DNA of 64,000 nucleotides, taken from assembly GCA_025094145.1 (NCBI GenBank), contig JALLLS010000069.1:1-64000 (forward strand). The letters are read 5' to 3'. The position numbers were made by a program, and so were the translations under genes. This document shows positions 23,546-36,094 of the stretch, piece after piece (positions within the stretch are counted from its first letter, which is position 1; each line of letters starts with the position of its first letter). The notes below the pieces were generated by a model that was not told the DNA's origin, did not search any database, and worked only from the letters and a program-made list of their open reading frames with translations. This DNA is from Spinellus fusiger (Eukaryota > Mucoromycota > Mucoromycetes > Mucorales > Phycomycetaceae).

Positions 23546-24424
23546 TTATTTTGATCTTTGAATAGAATGATTTCTATTTTCAAACTTTTGTAACAAATCA
23601 TTGTTTGTGATTAATTTGGCAGTATCAAAAATAAATACTTCATTGCACAAGGCAAAGGTTTCAATCGCGATCATTTTTAATGAGGGATTCACCTCAACCA
23701 AGTTAACAATATCTTGGCTTCTTGTTGTTATGCCAGCAAAGTCTATGGAAACCAAGCAAACGTGATGGTCAACTGATTTAAGATAGGTGAGCAAGTCTTG
23801 TGTATTGCCATCAACATTTAAGGCTTCCATAATTTGTTGATCATCCTTTAAATCGCGTGATACAAGTGGCGACGATGCCCAGCTACAAGACGATACATAT
23901 ATTCTTGTTGCAAAAGATCGTTCTCTCAAATTTGATATCATTGATGTTAAAAGCCTGCTTCGACTATCAACATCTTCACCGGTTGGTGATTTGCGAGCAT
24001 AACCAACGATTTCATATCCATTTTTCACTAATTTTTCAATGATTCTTGATACCTTGGTAAGTATTTGAAGATGGAATGAACAAGGTCATCTACAATTAAA
24101 TATGTTAGACATTATTATTTATAATTCTGCTATCTTGATTTACCATAATAAATGTTCCAAGACATATAATTCTCTGGTGACATTTTTGTTTCTTTTTTCC
24201 TTTGCAAGTAAAAAGTGCAGCTTATTGTTACGACACCAGGTTGCAAATGATTGAGTGGTCTTCTCCTGAAAAACAGCAGTATAGCTTTTAACCAGCTCGT
24301 ATATGTCTTTGGTGGAAATCACCTCTTTCATATATATTTCTTTGTTTTTTGGTTGGTATGGGCAATAGACCTCGTTAATAGAGATGATTGGTGAACACTT
24401 TCTTTCTTTCTTTCTTTCTTTCAC
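23546..24424 (-). pseudogene. Serine-recombinase (resolvase) N-domain-like gene, degenerate or domesticated
   Basis: The main frame (24028 to 23546, 160 residues) begins NGYEIVGYARKS, close to the catalytic-serine signature of serine recombinases (Y-x-R-x-S). SRSRLLTSMISNLRERS follows, then CLVSIDFAGITTRSQDIVNL, which sits where resolvases have a buried strand and the D-R-L-x-R motif. Here DRLxR has become DFAGITTR, so catalysis is doubtful. A possible upstream exon (24424-24140) encodes KEVISTKDIYELVKSYTAVF and could be a small DNA-binding part. The intron joining the two was not solved: the best donor (GTAAAT near 24163) leads to an in-frame stop. It lies among transposons. IS607-like origin is possible but unproven. 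Confidence 0.45.
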
Positions 24425-24499
24425 AAGTCTTTTATCTAATCACTTTCTTCATATCACGGTTTATGTAACACATGTTAAGCAACATTGATGAGATGTATT

Positions 24500-25526
24500 C
24501 ACACCCAAATATTTTTGTGACTTTAAAGCAGGGACACCACTTTCTCGTTACGTAATAAAAGATAATTACCTTTTACGAAAAAGACATTTGAAATCAAAAG
24601 ATTTATGAAGGTCCAATTCCCTGTTTCTTTTTGTAGAACACTTCACTATCAAATTGTAGTGTCAATAAAGATATATAAATAATACTATAATAATATAGCT
24701 ACTGCCCAAGTGCATTCCATCATAGCAATAGAGTCTATACCCTAAAAGCCTTGTGCTTTATCCTTGGGAGATAGATAACTATGCTCAGGAGTATACCCTA
24801 GACAGCCTAGATAGTATAGAAGACCACTTGGTACTGACTTGAAAGGAATCTTTACTTGCCTAATAATAATACATCGAGTGTCTTGTACATTAGAATAAGC
24901 CATAGCTCAGATGAAGACACTGCTTACCTTTTTTATCACTAGAATAGTCTTTGGTAGTGTCTATCACCTCTTTCTATTGTTCTAATCTGTTAATAATAGT
25001 ACATTGTCTTGCTCAGTTATGCTCATCTTGATGAGTACTTGAGTATCAAGTTGTATTTACAGTTTGGGAAATAACAAAGAGAGTGGATCATCAAAATAAA
25101 TAGCCTCTTAAATAGCCTCTTTATCACTACTCTAGTGACGTATACACAGCATCCTTCTTTTTAATGTATTTCATCAAATCAAATAATTCACACACTCTGT
25201 ATTGGGCCTAAAGGACAACATTGGAAGCAAGAAACAAGCAAGGAACAAGCAAGGAACAAGCAAGGAACAATCTTGTTTCCATGACTGACTGTTGTTAATT
25301 TCAGTCACAATGAGTTCATTAAGGTGGTTATGAATATTCAGTCAATGATTGTCTCTACTTTTATTAACACAAGTAAGTCTAGTTCTGTAATAAACACTTT
25401 TTAAGCAGTACTATACTGCAAATACCGTGGGCTTAATAATAACACACCAGAGAGGAATATCAGTGTCTGGGTTTCAATATCAGCTTCATTTCTTCCTTTT
25501 ATATCCCAAAGAAATCTCCTGGTGTG
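24500..25526 (+). mobile_element. TA-type inverted-repeat element, copy 3 (1027 bp)
   Basis: The interior from about 24640 to 25510 follows 8690-9775 in the same orientation, with long matching blocks (TAGCTACTGCCCAAGT, CTTTATCCTTGGGAGATA, CAGGAGTATACCCTAGACAG). Ends are CACACCCAAATATTT on the left (24500) and, on the right, a segment whose reverse complement is CACACCAGGAGATTTC (25526). The left end is more diverged and the TA flanks are no longer intact. There is an internal tandem repeat at 25227-25270. No transposase frame. Confidence 0.7.
25227..25270. repeat. 11-bp tandem repeat, four units
   Basis: GCAAGAAACAA followed by three units of GCAAGGAACAA, inside the element at 24500-25526. 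Absent from the sister copy at 8332-9780, so it expanded after the copies separated. Confidence 0.8.
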
Positions 25527-26439
25527 TGGTGAAAATCTTAAGTTTTTAATTTGCCTTTTTTTCTTTCTTTTGACTTGCATGGATAGTCATTGAAGATTCT
25601 CAAATACCAATCCTCTGCTATTAGTTCTCTTTCTCTAAATGTCCAGGTCACAGTATGCTACAACAGCTTATAGTAAAACATACATATCTTTTGGAAACAC
25701 TTAGTTGGGTTAATAAAGTCATTCTTGGAGAGTTGGTAATGGTCAGTCTACTGTCTTTTGTGAGTCAATGCATAGAGACAGCACAGACATGTGTCTTACC
25801 ATTGTAAAGTGTTGTATTTCTTTTGTGAACCCTATGTATTACCACTGACAGTGCCATTTATGACTCAGTAATGACATATGCTGATGGGCTGCCTTTTATT
25901 CTATCTTTTTGGTAGGATTCCTTTTTCCATAGTCTAGTTCTTATAGTAAAGAGTCTAGATGAGTGGCGTGTTTAATTACATAATATTTTCATATAAAGAT
26001 ACTCTTATTATCATGTGATAAAATAGATGTCATGCACTTGGGTGATGTTATTGAATATTATGAATAGCCTCATGAAGAGAGAGTATGTCACTATTCTATC
26101 AATGCGTCCTATTCAAGATAGGTTATAGTGTTTAAAACACTGGTCATGGATTCAGTTTGTTAGTTTATGTTGGCAAAGTATCCATTCATTCTACTTTTAT
26201 ATAAATATATAAATATATGACTCAACATTATCAGCATAAAGATCACATGAAGATAGTAACTTTTTCTTTATTGTGTTTAACAATGAATCTATGAATTGAT
26301 AGTGTAATTCTTTACATTTTCATGTTCATACTAGAATAGATGTACAATAATACTAATATTCATATATATTTATTTATGTATCTAATGGTATAGATTTTTA
26401 TACAAATTACACACATCCCTCTCCCACACAACAAACTTG
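25527..26439. other. Intergenic region downstream of the lipase, no gene seen
   Basis: AT-rich sequence with no supported coding frame. The part next to 26440 should hold the lipase 3' untranslated region. Confidence 0.35.
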
Positions 26440-28327
26440 CTATCGTACAACAAACCTAGACAATGATGTTGTGGTTGGACCCTCCCTGTGGTACTCATTG
26501 TATCGAGACAGGGGGTTGAAGTAACTCAATAGATGGAATATATCTGGATAAACGAGAGAATCAATCCCTTCTGCCCACAGAAAGTCCAAATGTTCCCAGT
26601 CTTGGATGGATTTGACATAGGCAAGAGGGTGGGGAAGATCATTTGCCAAAACATCAAAGTCCACCAAAGAGTCCGAACGACCATAAAAGATAGCAATGGG
26701 AGTGGTGATTTGTTTGGTAGGAAACTGGGGAGGAACATGGTCCATAACGGCATTCACTGTATGGTAAGGCAGTCGACTAGGAAGTTCATCGTACATTTGG
26801 AATCGACCCACACGAATGATTTGGAACCAATGCTGGAATAGAGTAGATAGAGACTATTAGCTGCTGCTTCATTTTCCTTTGTAGTTTGTACTTACTACTA
26901 AGGATTTCACACTGGTTAGACTGTACAAATGCTGATAACTGACCAACTTTTGTTCTGTTGACATGTTTTTCCCTGTCCATCCAAATAGAAACTGAACACT
27001 TCTATCAATAAGTTTTACAAACAGAGGAGGACTAATGATACGCTGCCAAAACAGAGCCAATTTTAGTGGTGTTTTGCGTCCAAATAACAGATAGATAACA
27101 GAGGGCGTTGCCTTGACAAAGGCATCAATTAAAGGGTGGTGCAGCCCCTTGGGGGTGGTGGCAGGTGCAAGGGCAATGAACAAGTTGATCTTCTTGTTGA
27201 GCTGGGGATTGACAGACAGACCAGCAAATGCCTGTGCTGTGCCTTGTGAGAATCCAATGTAGGTTAAATCAGGTGCGCCTGTAATCTGGAGAATATGCTT
27301 TTCTTTTCATGTTATTCCACGATAAAGACAGGATGGGGGCGTTTTAGGGAATACTAGGGGAGGATGTCTTTTCTTTTCTTTTTCTTGCATGTACATGTGC
27401 ATGCAGAAAGATGTCTATTCGAGAAAAAAAAAAGAAATGTACACCACCGAGTTGTTACTTACATCAACTACATCTGGTAAATCAATCATAGCAAACTCAT
27501 TGATCGAGAATTCCCAAAAATCCTGGTGCTTTGGATTCAGTCGAAGATGGGTTTGACTGTACTTGTTGCCCCGTGCATTGCTCAGCCATACATCATAGCC
27601 CTGCTGTGCTAGTATAAGAGGCAGATTGCTATATTCACTTCTATTACAGATCCATATCTCAGACGACATGAGAAATCCATGACTTAATAGCACTACAGGT
27701 TTGCCAGTGTAGGCGGGTGTTTTGGCGGGATTTGGCTTGAACTCTCTCATATGATCCATGACACAAATACCCTTGTCTTGTGCGAGTCTGTGCAAATAGG
27801 ATTGGTTCGGTGTGTCTTTGTGTTGAGGAGGCAAAGCGACCTTAGCAGAAGGAATACGGTGGACACACAACAGATAGTCGTCCTGCGTGCGTACCAAATG
27901 CTGTTCACAGATATAGTTGTGCCTTGCAAGCGTCAGACACAATTCATAAGCCCATGACTTACCATGTCAACATCATTTTCTCAAATGACTCGGCCTTTTC
28001 TAATGAGCTAGTCTTTGGGTCTTCCTTGTGTTGTGAAAGCCATGGAAACAGACTGTGAATAAATAAGAACCCCACCCGTAGTGTGAATAGATAGAAGATA
28101 TCTCGGTGGTGTTGAACACTTACTTTTTGATCAACCCGTCAATAAAGTTGATAACAACCGTAGGTAAACATGTCACAATCAACCGAATAACAGTTTCAAA
28201 CCCAAAAAACAATAGAGTAAGCACCAGCCTAAGGATATAAGTAAGGCGGGTGTCTCATGATGATTTCTCCCTACCCTTGATAATCTCGAAAGGTCAGGCG
28301 ATCAAGAATAGGAATAGAAAGAACCAT
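26440..28327 (-). CDS. Membrane-anchored acid lipase / steryl ester hydrolase (Tgl1/Yeh/LIPA family)
   Basis: Hydrolyses steryl esters or triacylglycerols, by homology at lipid droplets or ER membranes. Six exons fit in phase: 28327-28275, 28228-28124, 28052-27963, 27922-27463, 27285-26896 and 26832-26440, about 496 residues. A hydrophobic anchor (LVLTLLFFGFETVIRLIVTC and onward) fills exon 2. The lipase N-motif EQHLVRTQDDYLLCVHRIP follows, then VVLLSHGFLMSSEIW (oxyanion HG) and WLSNARGNKYS. The nucleophile elbow GFSQGTA has Ser249; Asp420 (FYGRSDSLVD) and His447 (DWEHLDFLW) complete the triad. The third intron is only 40 bp (27923-27962) but has a GTAAGT donor, a CTGAC branch-like site and correct phase. 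All catalytic residues are intact. Confidence 0.92.
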
Positions 28328-28704
28328 TGTTGGATGAAGAGAAGAAAGAACAAGAGTTTGGCGTAGATGGCATTTATAGGCGAAAAGTGATAATAAAATC
28401 ACAGCTACAAAATGACTAAAGAACAAAATGACTAAAGAACAAAATAGCACAATAGCAAAATGACTAAAGGACGAAATGGCCAGATCATGAAGACTCCCCT
28501 TTCCCCTACTAGAAATATCTTTTTCTTATCTTGTAAATATGAATAGATTGTTTATCATTGTCGTCTTTTTAATAAGTATACTATGTAAAGTGATTTTAAA
28601 AGCCTTCCGTGCTTGTCAATAGAATAAGAACAAGAAGAATAAAGAAGATGGAAAAACCATGCCGGTTTCTTATAGACACTAGCAAAAGAAGCCCTCTGTT
28701 GGAC
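28328..28704. other. Short spacer between lipase promoter and STRIP 3' end
   Basis: Contains the lipase upstream region and a degenerate A-rich repeat near 28410-28475 based on AAAATGACTAAAGAAC. The two flanking genes are in the same direction. Confidence 0.45.
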
Positions 28705-31700
28705 TCACCAAGAATAATCATCCGTGGCTCGATGACCCTCAAAAGTCTCCCATGTTGTGCTTTCATATTCTTCCGTCGTGTCCTGCTGTGTTCCTTCACC
28801 TGTCGTCTCTGTAGAACATCCCCAATCCCATTCATCATTATCAAATACTTCAATGTCATTGTTTTCCACATCAAGAATCACTTTCATATACCGAGGATCA
28901 TCAATATCTACTGACATACGAGAATGAGAGGATTGTCCAACTCTTGCTATTCTGTCTTCCAGGTCCTGTTCCGTCAGACTCTCCCAATTAATGTTCTTTA
29001 GCGGATTGTTCTTATCATCCTGCTCCTCCTCCTCACTATCACTGCTATCGTAGTGGCTATCTCCAATGCCAAAGATTCGATGGCTGGGTTTCTTGAACGT
29101 GTAGGCGGAGGCACCAGGTCCAGGATCACCCCAACCCTCAAGTGCCATGGCAGAAGCCTTTGCTTTGATCTTGTGCTCTATGGGGCTGTGGTAAAGCTTA
29201 TTTATTTCGGTAGTCAGGAGAAAAGATGAAACAGCGTGAGCAGGACACGACACAGGCACTTCACGGGTGCTGGTTGTGCTGCAGGCAGGCATCGTAAGGC
29301 CATGCTTCATAGTCTCCATACTATCTGCAATTGAATAAGCAGGTGTATGCAGACTTTCTTTTATAGACATGGAGGTATTGAGGCAACAGTGAGGGATGTA
29401 TGTGCAGGCAGAAGGAAAGAGTTTCTGTGATGAGTCTTCTGAAAGGCAGCCTTGTGATTTCAAAGAGGAGGAGTGGTGATATTGAATAAGGGCTCTTAGA
29501 TGGATTTCTTGTGCCTCGATGATGATAATAATAGTAATAATAATAATAGGTAAAAGAGCATATATGGAGATACATGGCTAGGTATAGGCACCCATTCTCT
29601 CTCTCTCTCTACCAACCTACAGTAGCAGTGTTTATATCTTCTGCAATATCCCTTGTTAATAGCCAGTCATTATTGGCAGAGGAGAAGCACTGCCGATGAA
29701 TAGCAGAGATGAGCTTCATGTTCTCTAGAGTATAATTAAGTTTTCCATTCATCTTTCTACTCAGTAGCAATAAAATACACTTACTGGATCGCCATCCACG
29801 TCCTATATAGGATGCTTGAGATTGGATAAGCTTAAGAGTGTATCTCTCGATCATTGGATGCTTAATTCTAAAGAGACGCCTAAACACAGACTAATGCCAA
29901 GAGTGAGTGGACACAGATAGAGATAGGAAGAGTAAAAGAAGGTTACCACACTTTTATATTGTACAAGCAGAATGATTCTTGCTGTTTTACGCTTGGATAG
30001 CATATGAAGAATATGTAATAGACGGTATGTCCAGAGTACAATTCTCTTATTAGTGTAGCCTCCTTCCTTGGCATCAGAATATGTGTTCTTTTGTACTGAA
30101 TAGACAGAACTAAAGACACTATACCAACAGGTCAGACGGGAGGGATCTGTTTCTATTGAGTGCAATGCTACTTACCTGTAGTTGTCCATATCTGTGTTGG
30201 TTGCGACTAGAGAAGCTATGTCTTGCAGATAAAGTAGTCTGATAAGAAGAAGAATAGCACCAGAATCCACTAACAGTTGAGACAAGTACTCGTACTTCAA
30301 TGCATCTATGGGTGGTGTATGAGAATGTCTGTGTGGATAGAGTATATAAGAATATACAGCTTACGTGACAGCTTGAATGCTTTGAGAAGGAACAGTAGAA
30401 GAGAAGAAATAGTCTTGGCGAGAATTTCCATATCACGCACAGTGTCTGCTTGTTCTCTTGTAGGAGAGTCCATCTCTCCCCCTGCAGTCGTAAGCAGAGT
30501 GGAGAGCAGCCATTGAAGCAGAACAGTAACAGTGGACTTCAATTGAGGCACCATGGATGTCTACACCATAAGATCCCATCAACAACACGCCTACATTAAA
30601 ATCCCAAGCTCCCCCATTGTTTTCTTTCTATAGATACATATACATATATACACATGTACACATGTACACATATATATTTCTATCTACTTACATAAAGGGT
30701 TTCAATAGACTTTTCCAGTGTTTCTTGCAAAGAGCTCTTTTTATTTCCATGGGTTGGTTTAAAGGTATTATTTTCATGTATGGACTGTGTGGACTCCGTT
30801 GACTTTAAAGTCTTCCAGTACTCCATGGCTTCTTTACGCTCACACAGTATATGGTATTCATAGAGAGAAAAGTACAGACCCTCCATGTAGATACCTTCTG
30901 CCTCTCTGATACTATCAGGACATTGAGAGTCTTTGAAAGACGGTGAAGATGTTGGAGAACATTGGAGCTTGGGTGGATTATTTGCCATGTTATTTTCAGG
31001 CACTGGTTTGGGTGGAAACAGAGATTGGAATGGCAGGTGCATAGGGTGTGTTCCCAAGGCCTGGAATATGTCCTGTGTTTCTTCCCTACTTTCTGAGTGG
31101 GGTGAGGCATAAGGCAAGGGTAAAGAATGGTAGGCAGGATATTTTATCTTCATTGCTTCTGTCCACGTGTACCATTCCAACAAATGACATTTGATCCTGG
31201 TGTCTATTATGGTGATATTGAATGAGATGTGCATCATGTAGGTTAGCTCCTTACTATGATCAAAGGGTTTAAGCTCAAGTCCAAGTCTTTTTCTTGTCTT
31301 TTGTTTGGTGGTTTTTATATCTTCAAATCCGCCAAAAGAAACAAGCATTATTTTCCATAGAACAAGAACAAACTAATAGAATAAATGAAGCTGTTCTTGT
31401 GTGTATGTGTGTGTGGAGAATGACTCTACGGAGAAATACCTTTTTAATAAGAGAAGATCCTAGTAGATGTTGATTCAGCCGAGGAATTTCACTCCATAAG
31501 AATTCAAGGCATCCCAATTCCATTACTATACACTCCACAGACATAGTGACAGGTTGTCATTAGTACTAGATCCCTCCTGGACACAATGTTGGCTTACATG
31601 TTTCCCTTGTAGATCTCTTATGATCACAGTAAAGTCCCATCATTAGATAGAAAAGAGTAAGACAAAGATCGAACTCTTCTTTCATGGATCCCAACAATGC

Positions 31701-32285
31701 AGTGTCTTTGCTTGTTCTAGTCATGGATAAGAACACTCTTCTTATGTTTCCTACTTACTCTGTAGAATGCAGTCTAGCTAATGTGTGCTGGAGTGCTCTG
31801 AATACAGTGGATAGTGCAGTAGCCTCGTCTACATGTGTCGATTGAATGGGTGTGTCTTGTCTATGAATTGCATTAGAGGCCTTCTCTTTCACGTGGACTA
31901 TTACCAACAAGATTAGTCAATACAAGGCAATGTTTAGATATGTCTTTGGCTAACCTAGAGAAAGCAAGACCAATTGCTGCAGTGCATGGAGTCTCTGTTT
32001 TTGACTGGTGTTGTTGATATAGCTGAGAAGTTCATGCATAGACGCTGGAGTAGACGCGTGTGGGCTATCATTAGCACTCGAACTGTGGGTTGGAGAATCC
32101 TTCTCTGATGTTATACAGCAAGAAGTCAAGAAACTCGACAGTAGTGTGTCCATAGCCACTGTCCTGACATAACCCATAAACTCATCTACTTGACGATCTA
32201 GTGTGTCATTATCGTTATCATTGTTCTGTTGTAATAGTGTCTCTGCTTCCATGTCCATGCCTTTGTTTCTATTTCTTTTCTTCAC
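28705..32285 (-). CDS. STRIP/Far11 homologue, subunit of the STRIPAK complex
   Basis: Scaffold subunit of the striatin-interacting phosphatase and kinase complex, which in fungi controls growth, septation and cell fusion. Eleven exons fit in phase: 32285-31955, 31897-31759, 31716-31598, 31525-31440, 31372-30692, 30560-30365, 30305-30176, 30118-29947, 29890-29785, 29724-29621 and a last exon ending 28705. Diagnostic matches: EEFDLCLTLFYLMMGLYC and LWKIMLVSFGGFEDIK (N1221-type domain), AKTISSLLLFLLKAFKLS with KYEYLSQLLVDSGAI, then YTLKLIQSQASYIGRGWR and NMKLISAIHRQCFSSANNDW (DUF3402-type domain). The C-terminal tail is acidic. The last exon starts at 29514 or at 29577; both keep frame (about 957 or 978 residues). 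The start could also be the second ATG (32255). Confidence 0.88.
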
Positions 32286-32617
32286 CGAGAATCTGTTGTT
32301 ATTTGAAAAGAAAAAGAGAATAAAACACTGTCAGCACAGGTGGTGTCTGCTGTTCAATCCACTTTTTGGTTTGGTTTGGTTTGGTTTGGTTTGGCTGGTG
32401 GGGAGGAGAAAGAGAACTGACTTGTGAAAAAAGAAAGAACTATTAAGTGTGACTATTGCAAGTCCCTCGCGCTTATTCTGTAGCCAGAAAGAACAAATAC
32501 TATTTTTGGTGACTCTTCTCCTCTTGTCATTTCACTTTTCTTTTCCTTTCCCTTTCCCTTTGTGTGTGTGTGTGTGTTTGCTTGTTTTCCTCTTCTTCTT
32601 GTTGTTTTGTGCCCGTC
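32286..32617. promoter_or_regulatory. Shared upstream region of STRIP (-) and CAC1 (+)
   Basis: Only 332 bp separate the two start codons, so this must carry both promoters and both 5' leaders. It holds a GGTTT pentamer tract (about 32365-32393) and a pyrimidine-rich stretch ending in a GT dinucleotide run (about 32561-32577) close to the CAC1 start. No TATA box stands out. Confidence 0.6.
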
Positions 32618-35600
32618 ATGGATTCTACCCCACCGGGACTTCCTTCCATTGAACCTATTAAAGACGACCTCATGCAGTCTCCACTCACAGGAGAATCCTC
32701 AGAAAAGACACCTGCTTGTAAGTTGCCTTTGTAGGCTTATGTTTAACTGTCATGACTAGCGAGTACTACAGATCCTTCTGTGACTAAACAAGTATACGCA
32801 TGGGTTGTGCTTCAATAGCTTATTTCTATTTGTGTATAGCTTCCTGGGTTACTCGATAATGGCAAACTCAATTATATAGAATCAAAGATTCGCCCTGAAA
32901 ACCATATTGATGTTACTGAACGTAAGTTATTGGGGAAGGCTGTCTGAACTTATAGGCTTCTGTGGTAGGTGTTTTGTATTTTCGTAACTTCCGCTCTGTC
33001 ATGGAGAAAGATATTTCCTCCATGCATCAAACTATTGAGATACCAGTTGAATACCAGACCATGATTGCTTCTTTGGTGCAAGAAAGGTACATGGAAGACA
33101 GTGTGTCTCAAGGAATGTCAATGAGAATAAGACAATTTACAATGGGAATGATGGTGATGGTGATGAAACTAGTGATGAAACCCTGTCTGTTCTTTCCCAA
33201 AGAATCAATGATATATTATCACCCTGGGAGAGAAAAGATCAAGGTGAACAATCTACAAGGGAGAACAGAAGAAAGAAAGGTGTCGAATGATAGACTCACA
33301 ATCTCCATGTTCTTACAGCATCGGACTATTTCATCGAGTTGATCGAACGAGTAATTAAAGTAGTATCTCATCGAGAGAAGTACGGTGTTCATCACAAGGC
33401 AATTGCTCCTATTGAGGGAGCTCCTCTTACTGTGCCTGCTGTAACTATTGGACCACTTCATATACTACGACAATACTCATCCAAAATGGCTTCCTTTCTT
33501 GTTCTTATTCTTATTGCTATGTTCTTATTACCATTACTATATCATCATTATGCTTCTACTCTTTGGTGCACCTTTAGCATCTGTCTCTAATGCGATGGGA
33601 AGCAAAAGATCTGTCTGCATTTCCAGATGAATTGTATCAGACATTCGACACTAGACGAAAGGCTCGACAGACAGTAAGTGATGGCATTGGATAGACAATA
33701 AGACCCTACAAGTGTTGATGTTCTCATGGTAGATGTCAGAGGATGCTACAGCTCTCTTTCTTGAACTTACACCAGAGCAGCAACTCAGTTATTTGAATCC
33801 AAAGTCAAGAAGAGCCAATGGAAAGGAAAAGATGGATCCTCAGGTAAATAAAAAAAAGAAAGAAAGAATACAACAAGACAGTATGACTCAGTGGTGCTGA
33901 TCTTGGTGTATATGTATATGTGATTATTAGACAACAGAGGAACTGAAGAAAATTGGAGATGAAAATGAACAAGAGAAAGAAGAGAAGAGAAAAAAAAAGG
34001 TAAATAAGAAATAAGAGCACATTTCTAGCTCCTCAACACAAGCAAATGGGCTAATAGACCAGTACACTACTCATAGGAGGAAGAAAAGAAGAAGAGAGAC
34101 GAGGAAAAGAAGAAGAGAGATGAAGAAAAACGACTACGCGAAGAAGAACGTAAAAAGAAAGAACAAGTGAGGTTTAAGCTTAGAAGAATCCACAGGCTTA
34201 TTAGAAGAAAGCATAACAAAAGCGAAGAAACTCATTTGCTTGTATAGTCTCAACTTCGACTTACTTCTTTATTCACAAAACCAAAAGAAGAGAAATCATC
34301 ACTGACATGGCCTTTTGATTTAGGTATATGTTGATATACTATTCACTGATGAAAAAAAAGAAAAAGGGGGGGATACCTACTAACTATTGTATATTAGCAT
34401 CTGAAGCATCAAAAGCAGCACTGTTTCCTCCATTCTTTGTAAAAGAGTTCACAGTAATGACAGTGGCTAATCCAGTAAAGGACTCCAGTGAAGAGTTTGA
34501 AAGTACAATTAAAAGCTACAAATCAACACCCTCATCAAAACCATGCCAAGGTACTCCTCTTCTTATCAGTATTATCCATATTATTATTATTTCTTCTTGC
34601 ACACTTTGCACACAGAAGGTTAACTTGCTGATACACTCTTCATAGTATCCACGGAGTCTCGTGAACGCTTCTTAAACGAAATCAAAACATTGAATCCTGG
34701 AGCTACGAATAAAAGAGGTGTACAGCGAAAGATTGATTTACGGGCTGTGTGGTTAGGTCCTGGTTTGTCGGGTGCCAATGCAGACTTCTTAAATAACCAA
34801 AGCCTAAATTCATTGGTGAGGATGAAGTTGCTTCATTTTGCAGAAGATGTACGACCGGCATACTATGGTGAGTTGTACTTTGTATAGGATTCTCTTTGTT
34901 TTCTAAACATCCAGACACATATTCATCTATTGCTATGTACCTGCATACTCTTTAGGCACTTGGACAAAAGTAAGCAAATGTATTTCAGGTCGGACACCAT
35001 TCGCTGTGGATGAAGATTTGATTGACTACGACCATGACAGTGAGGCAGAATGGGAGCCTGAAGGTGAAGGTGAAGACATTCAAAGTGGAGATGATGAAGA
35101 GGAGGAGCTTGGCATGGATATGGTTGACCCAGAAGATGTAAGGCTTATAAGATCACAGTGTATACTGCTATTTTGATGTTCATGTTGGTTCTATTTGTAG
35201 GCAAGCTGGTTAGTACCAGAAGGATATCTTTCTGATAATGAAGGCGTCGAAAGCGAAGAGGAGGATATAGAGGCAGATCATAGCCAAGAAAGTAAAAGAA
35301 CAAGAGCAAGGCAATCTCTTCGTCCACTGACTCGAAAGGTAAATAAAGAAGAATCATTAGTACTGTAGAAGACTGTATTTAATTGCTTTGATATTTTAGA
35401 GCATGTCAATACGACAAATTATCATTGGCCCAACTTTTGAGAATAGTGAAGAGACAGCTGTTGATGATTGCCTCAAGCTCTACGAAACAAAAATGCTTAT
35501 AGGTATGCCCAAGAATAAGAGATTATTTAGGTGATAAGAGGCTTATATGCTTTTTATTCCAATGATAAAGATTGTAAAGACAGCTATGATCCATTTCTTC

Positions 35601-36026
35601 CTGGGGATGAATCAAACACATTACAAACAAAGGCTCCGGGGCTATTCACAAAAGAACATACAGATGTTCTGATGAATGTAAGTTTGCACTGTCCTTTTAT
35701 CTTATATAAATACCTAATGAACACCTGCCATTGATAGATTATCGATGGAAAGGCAGACAATATGTCAAACATTCTACTAGAAGCAAAGTCAAATTGGTAA
35801 AGCATTGATAGTAATGCTAATGATAAATTTATTCATACATTCTCTATAGGCTTTTACGAGATGTCTCCAAACGACAAATAGAAGCAAAAATCAAGGATAT
35901 TGCAGTAAAAGAAAAGCGTGGTACTGATACGGTAATACTAAAAGAGCAGACGATTTATTATATAAAAGAACTAACTTGATTATTTTATTATTATCACAGA
36001 AACCAGCATGGTACATGAAAGAATAA
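32618..36026 (+). CDS. Chromatin assembly factor 1 large subunit (Cac1/Rlf2/CHAF1A)
   Basis: CAF-1 deposits H3-H4 behind replication forks; this is the PCNA- and histone-binding large subunit. Starts at ATG 32618 (MDSTPPGLPSIEP) and runs through many small exons to TAA 36024-36026. Recognisable order: an N-terminal part (SDYFIELIERVIKVVSHREK), the KER-type charged helix (KKRDEEKKKRDEEKRLREEE, about 34080-34165), SQLRLTSLFTKPK (a PIP-box-like segment), then YYGTWTKVS with DYDHDSEAEWEPEGEGEDIQ (acidic ED domain, about 34955-35085). A C-terminal winged-helix end follows (SKRQIEAKIKDIAVKEKR, ending KPAWYMKE). Most introns fit in phase. One junction near 33085-33115 does not (see findings). Divergent from STRIP, convergent with SKI2. 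Confidence 0.88.
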
Positions 36027-36094
36027 ACAAATAAAAAGTCTGTGCCTTAAAAATACTACAGAATAAAGTTAAATATTAACATCCATTGTCATGT
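36027..36094. terminator. Shared 3' region of convergent CAC1 and SKI2
   Basis: Only 68 bp lie between the CAC1 stop (36024-36026) and the SKI2 stop (36095-36097). The interval has poly(A)-like AATAAA at 36062 (CAC1 side) and AT-rich sequence. The two mature mRNAs must overlap or end almost back to back. Confidence 0.6.

Noticed and set aside
29321..29575. Separate small gene with a poly-Tyr/His run on the minus strand
   Set aside because: It overlaps the STRIP coding exon in another frame and arises from an ATT/ATC trinucleotide run.
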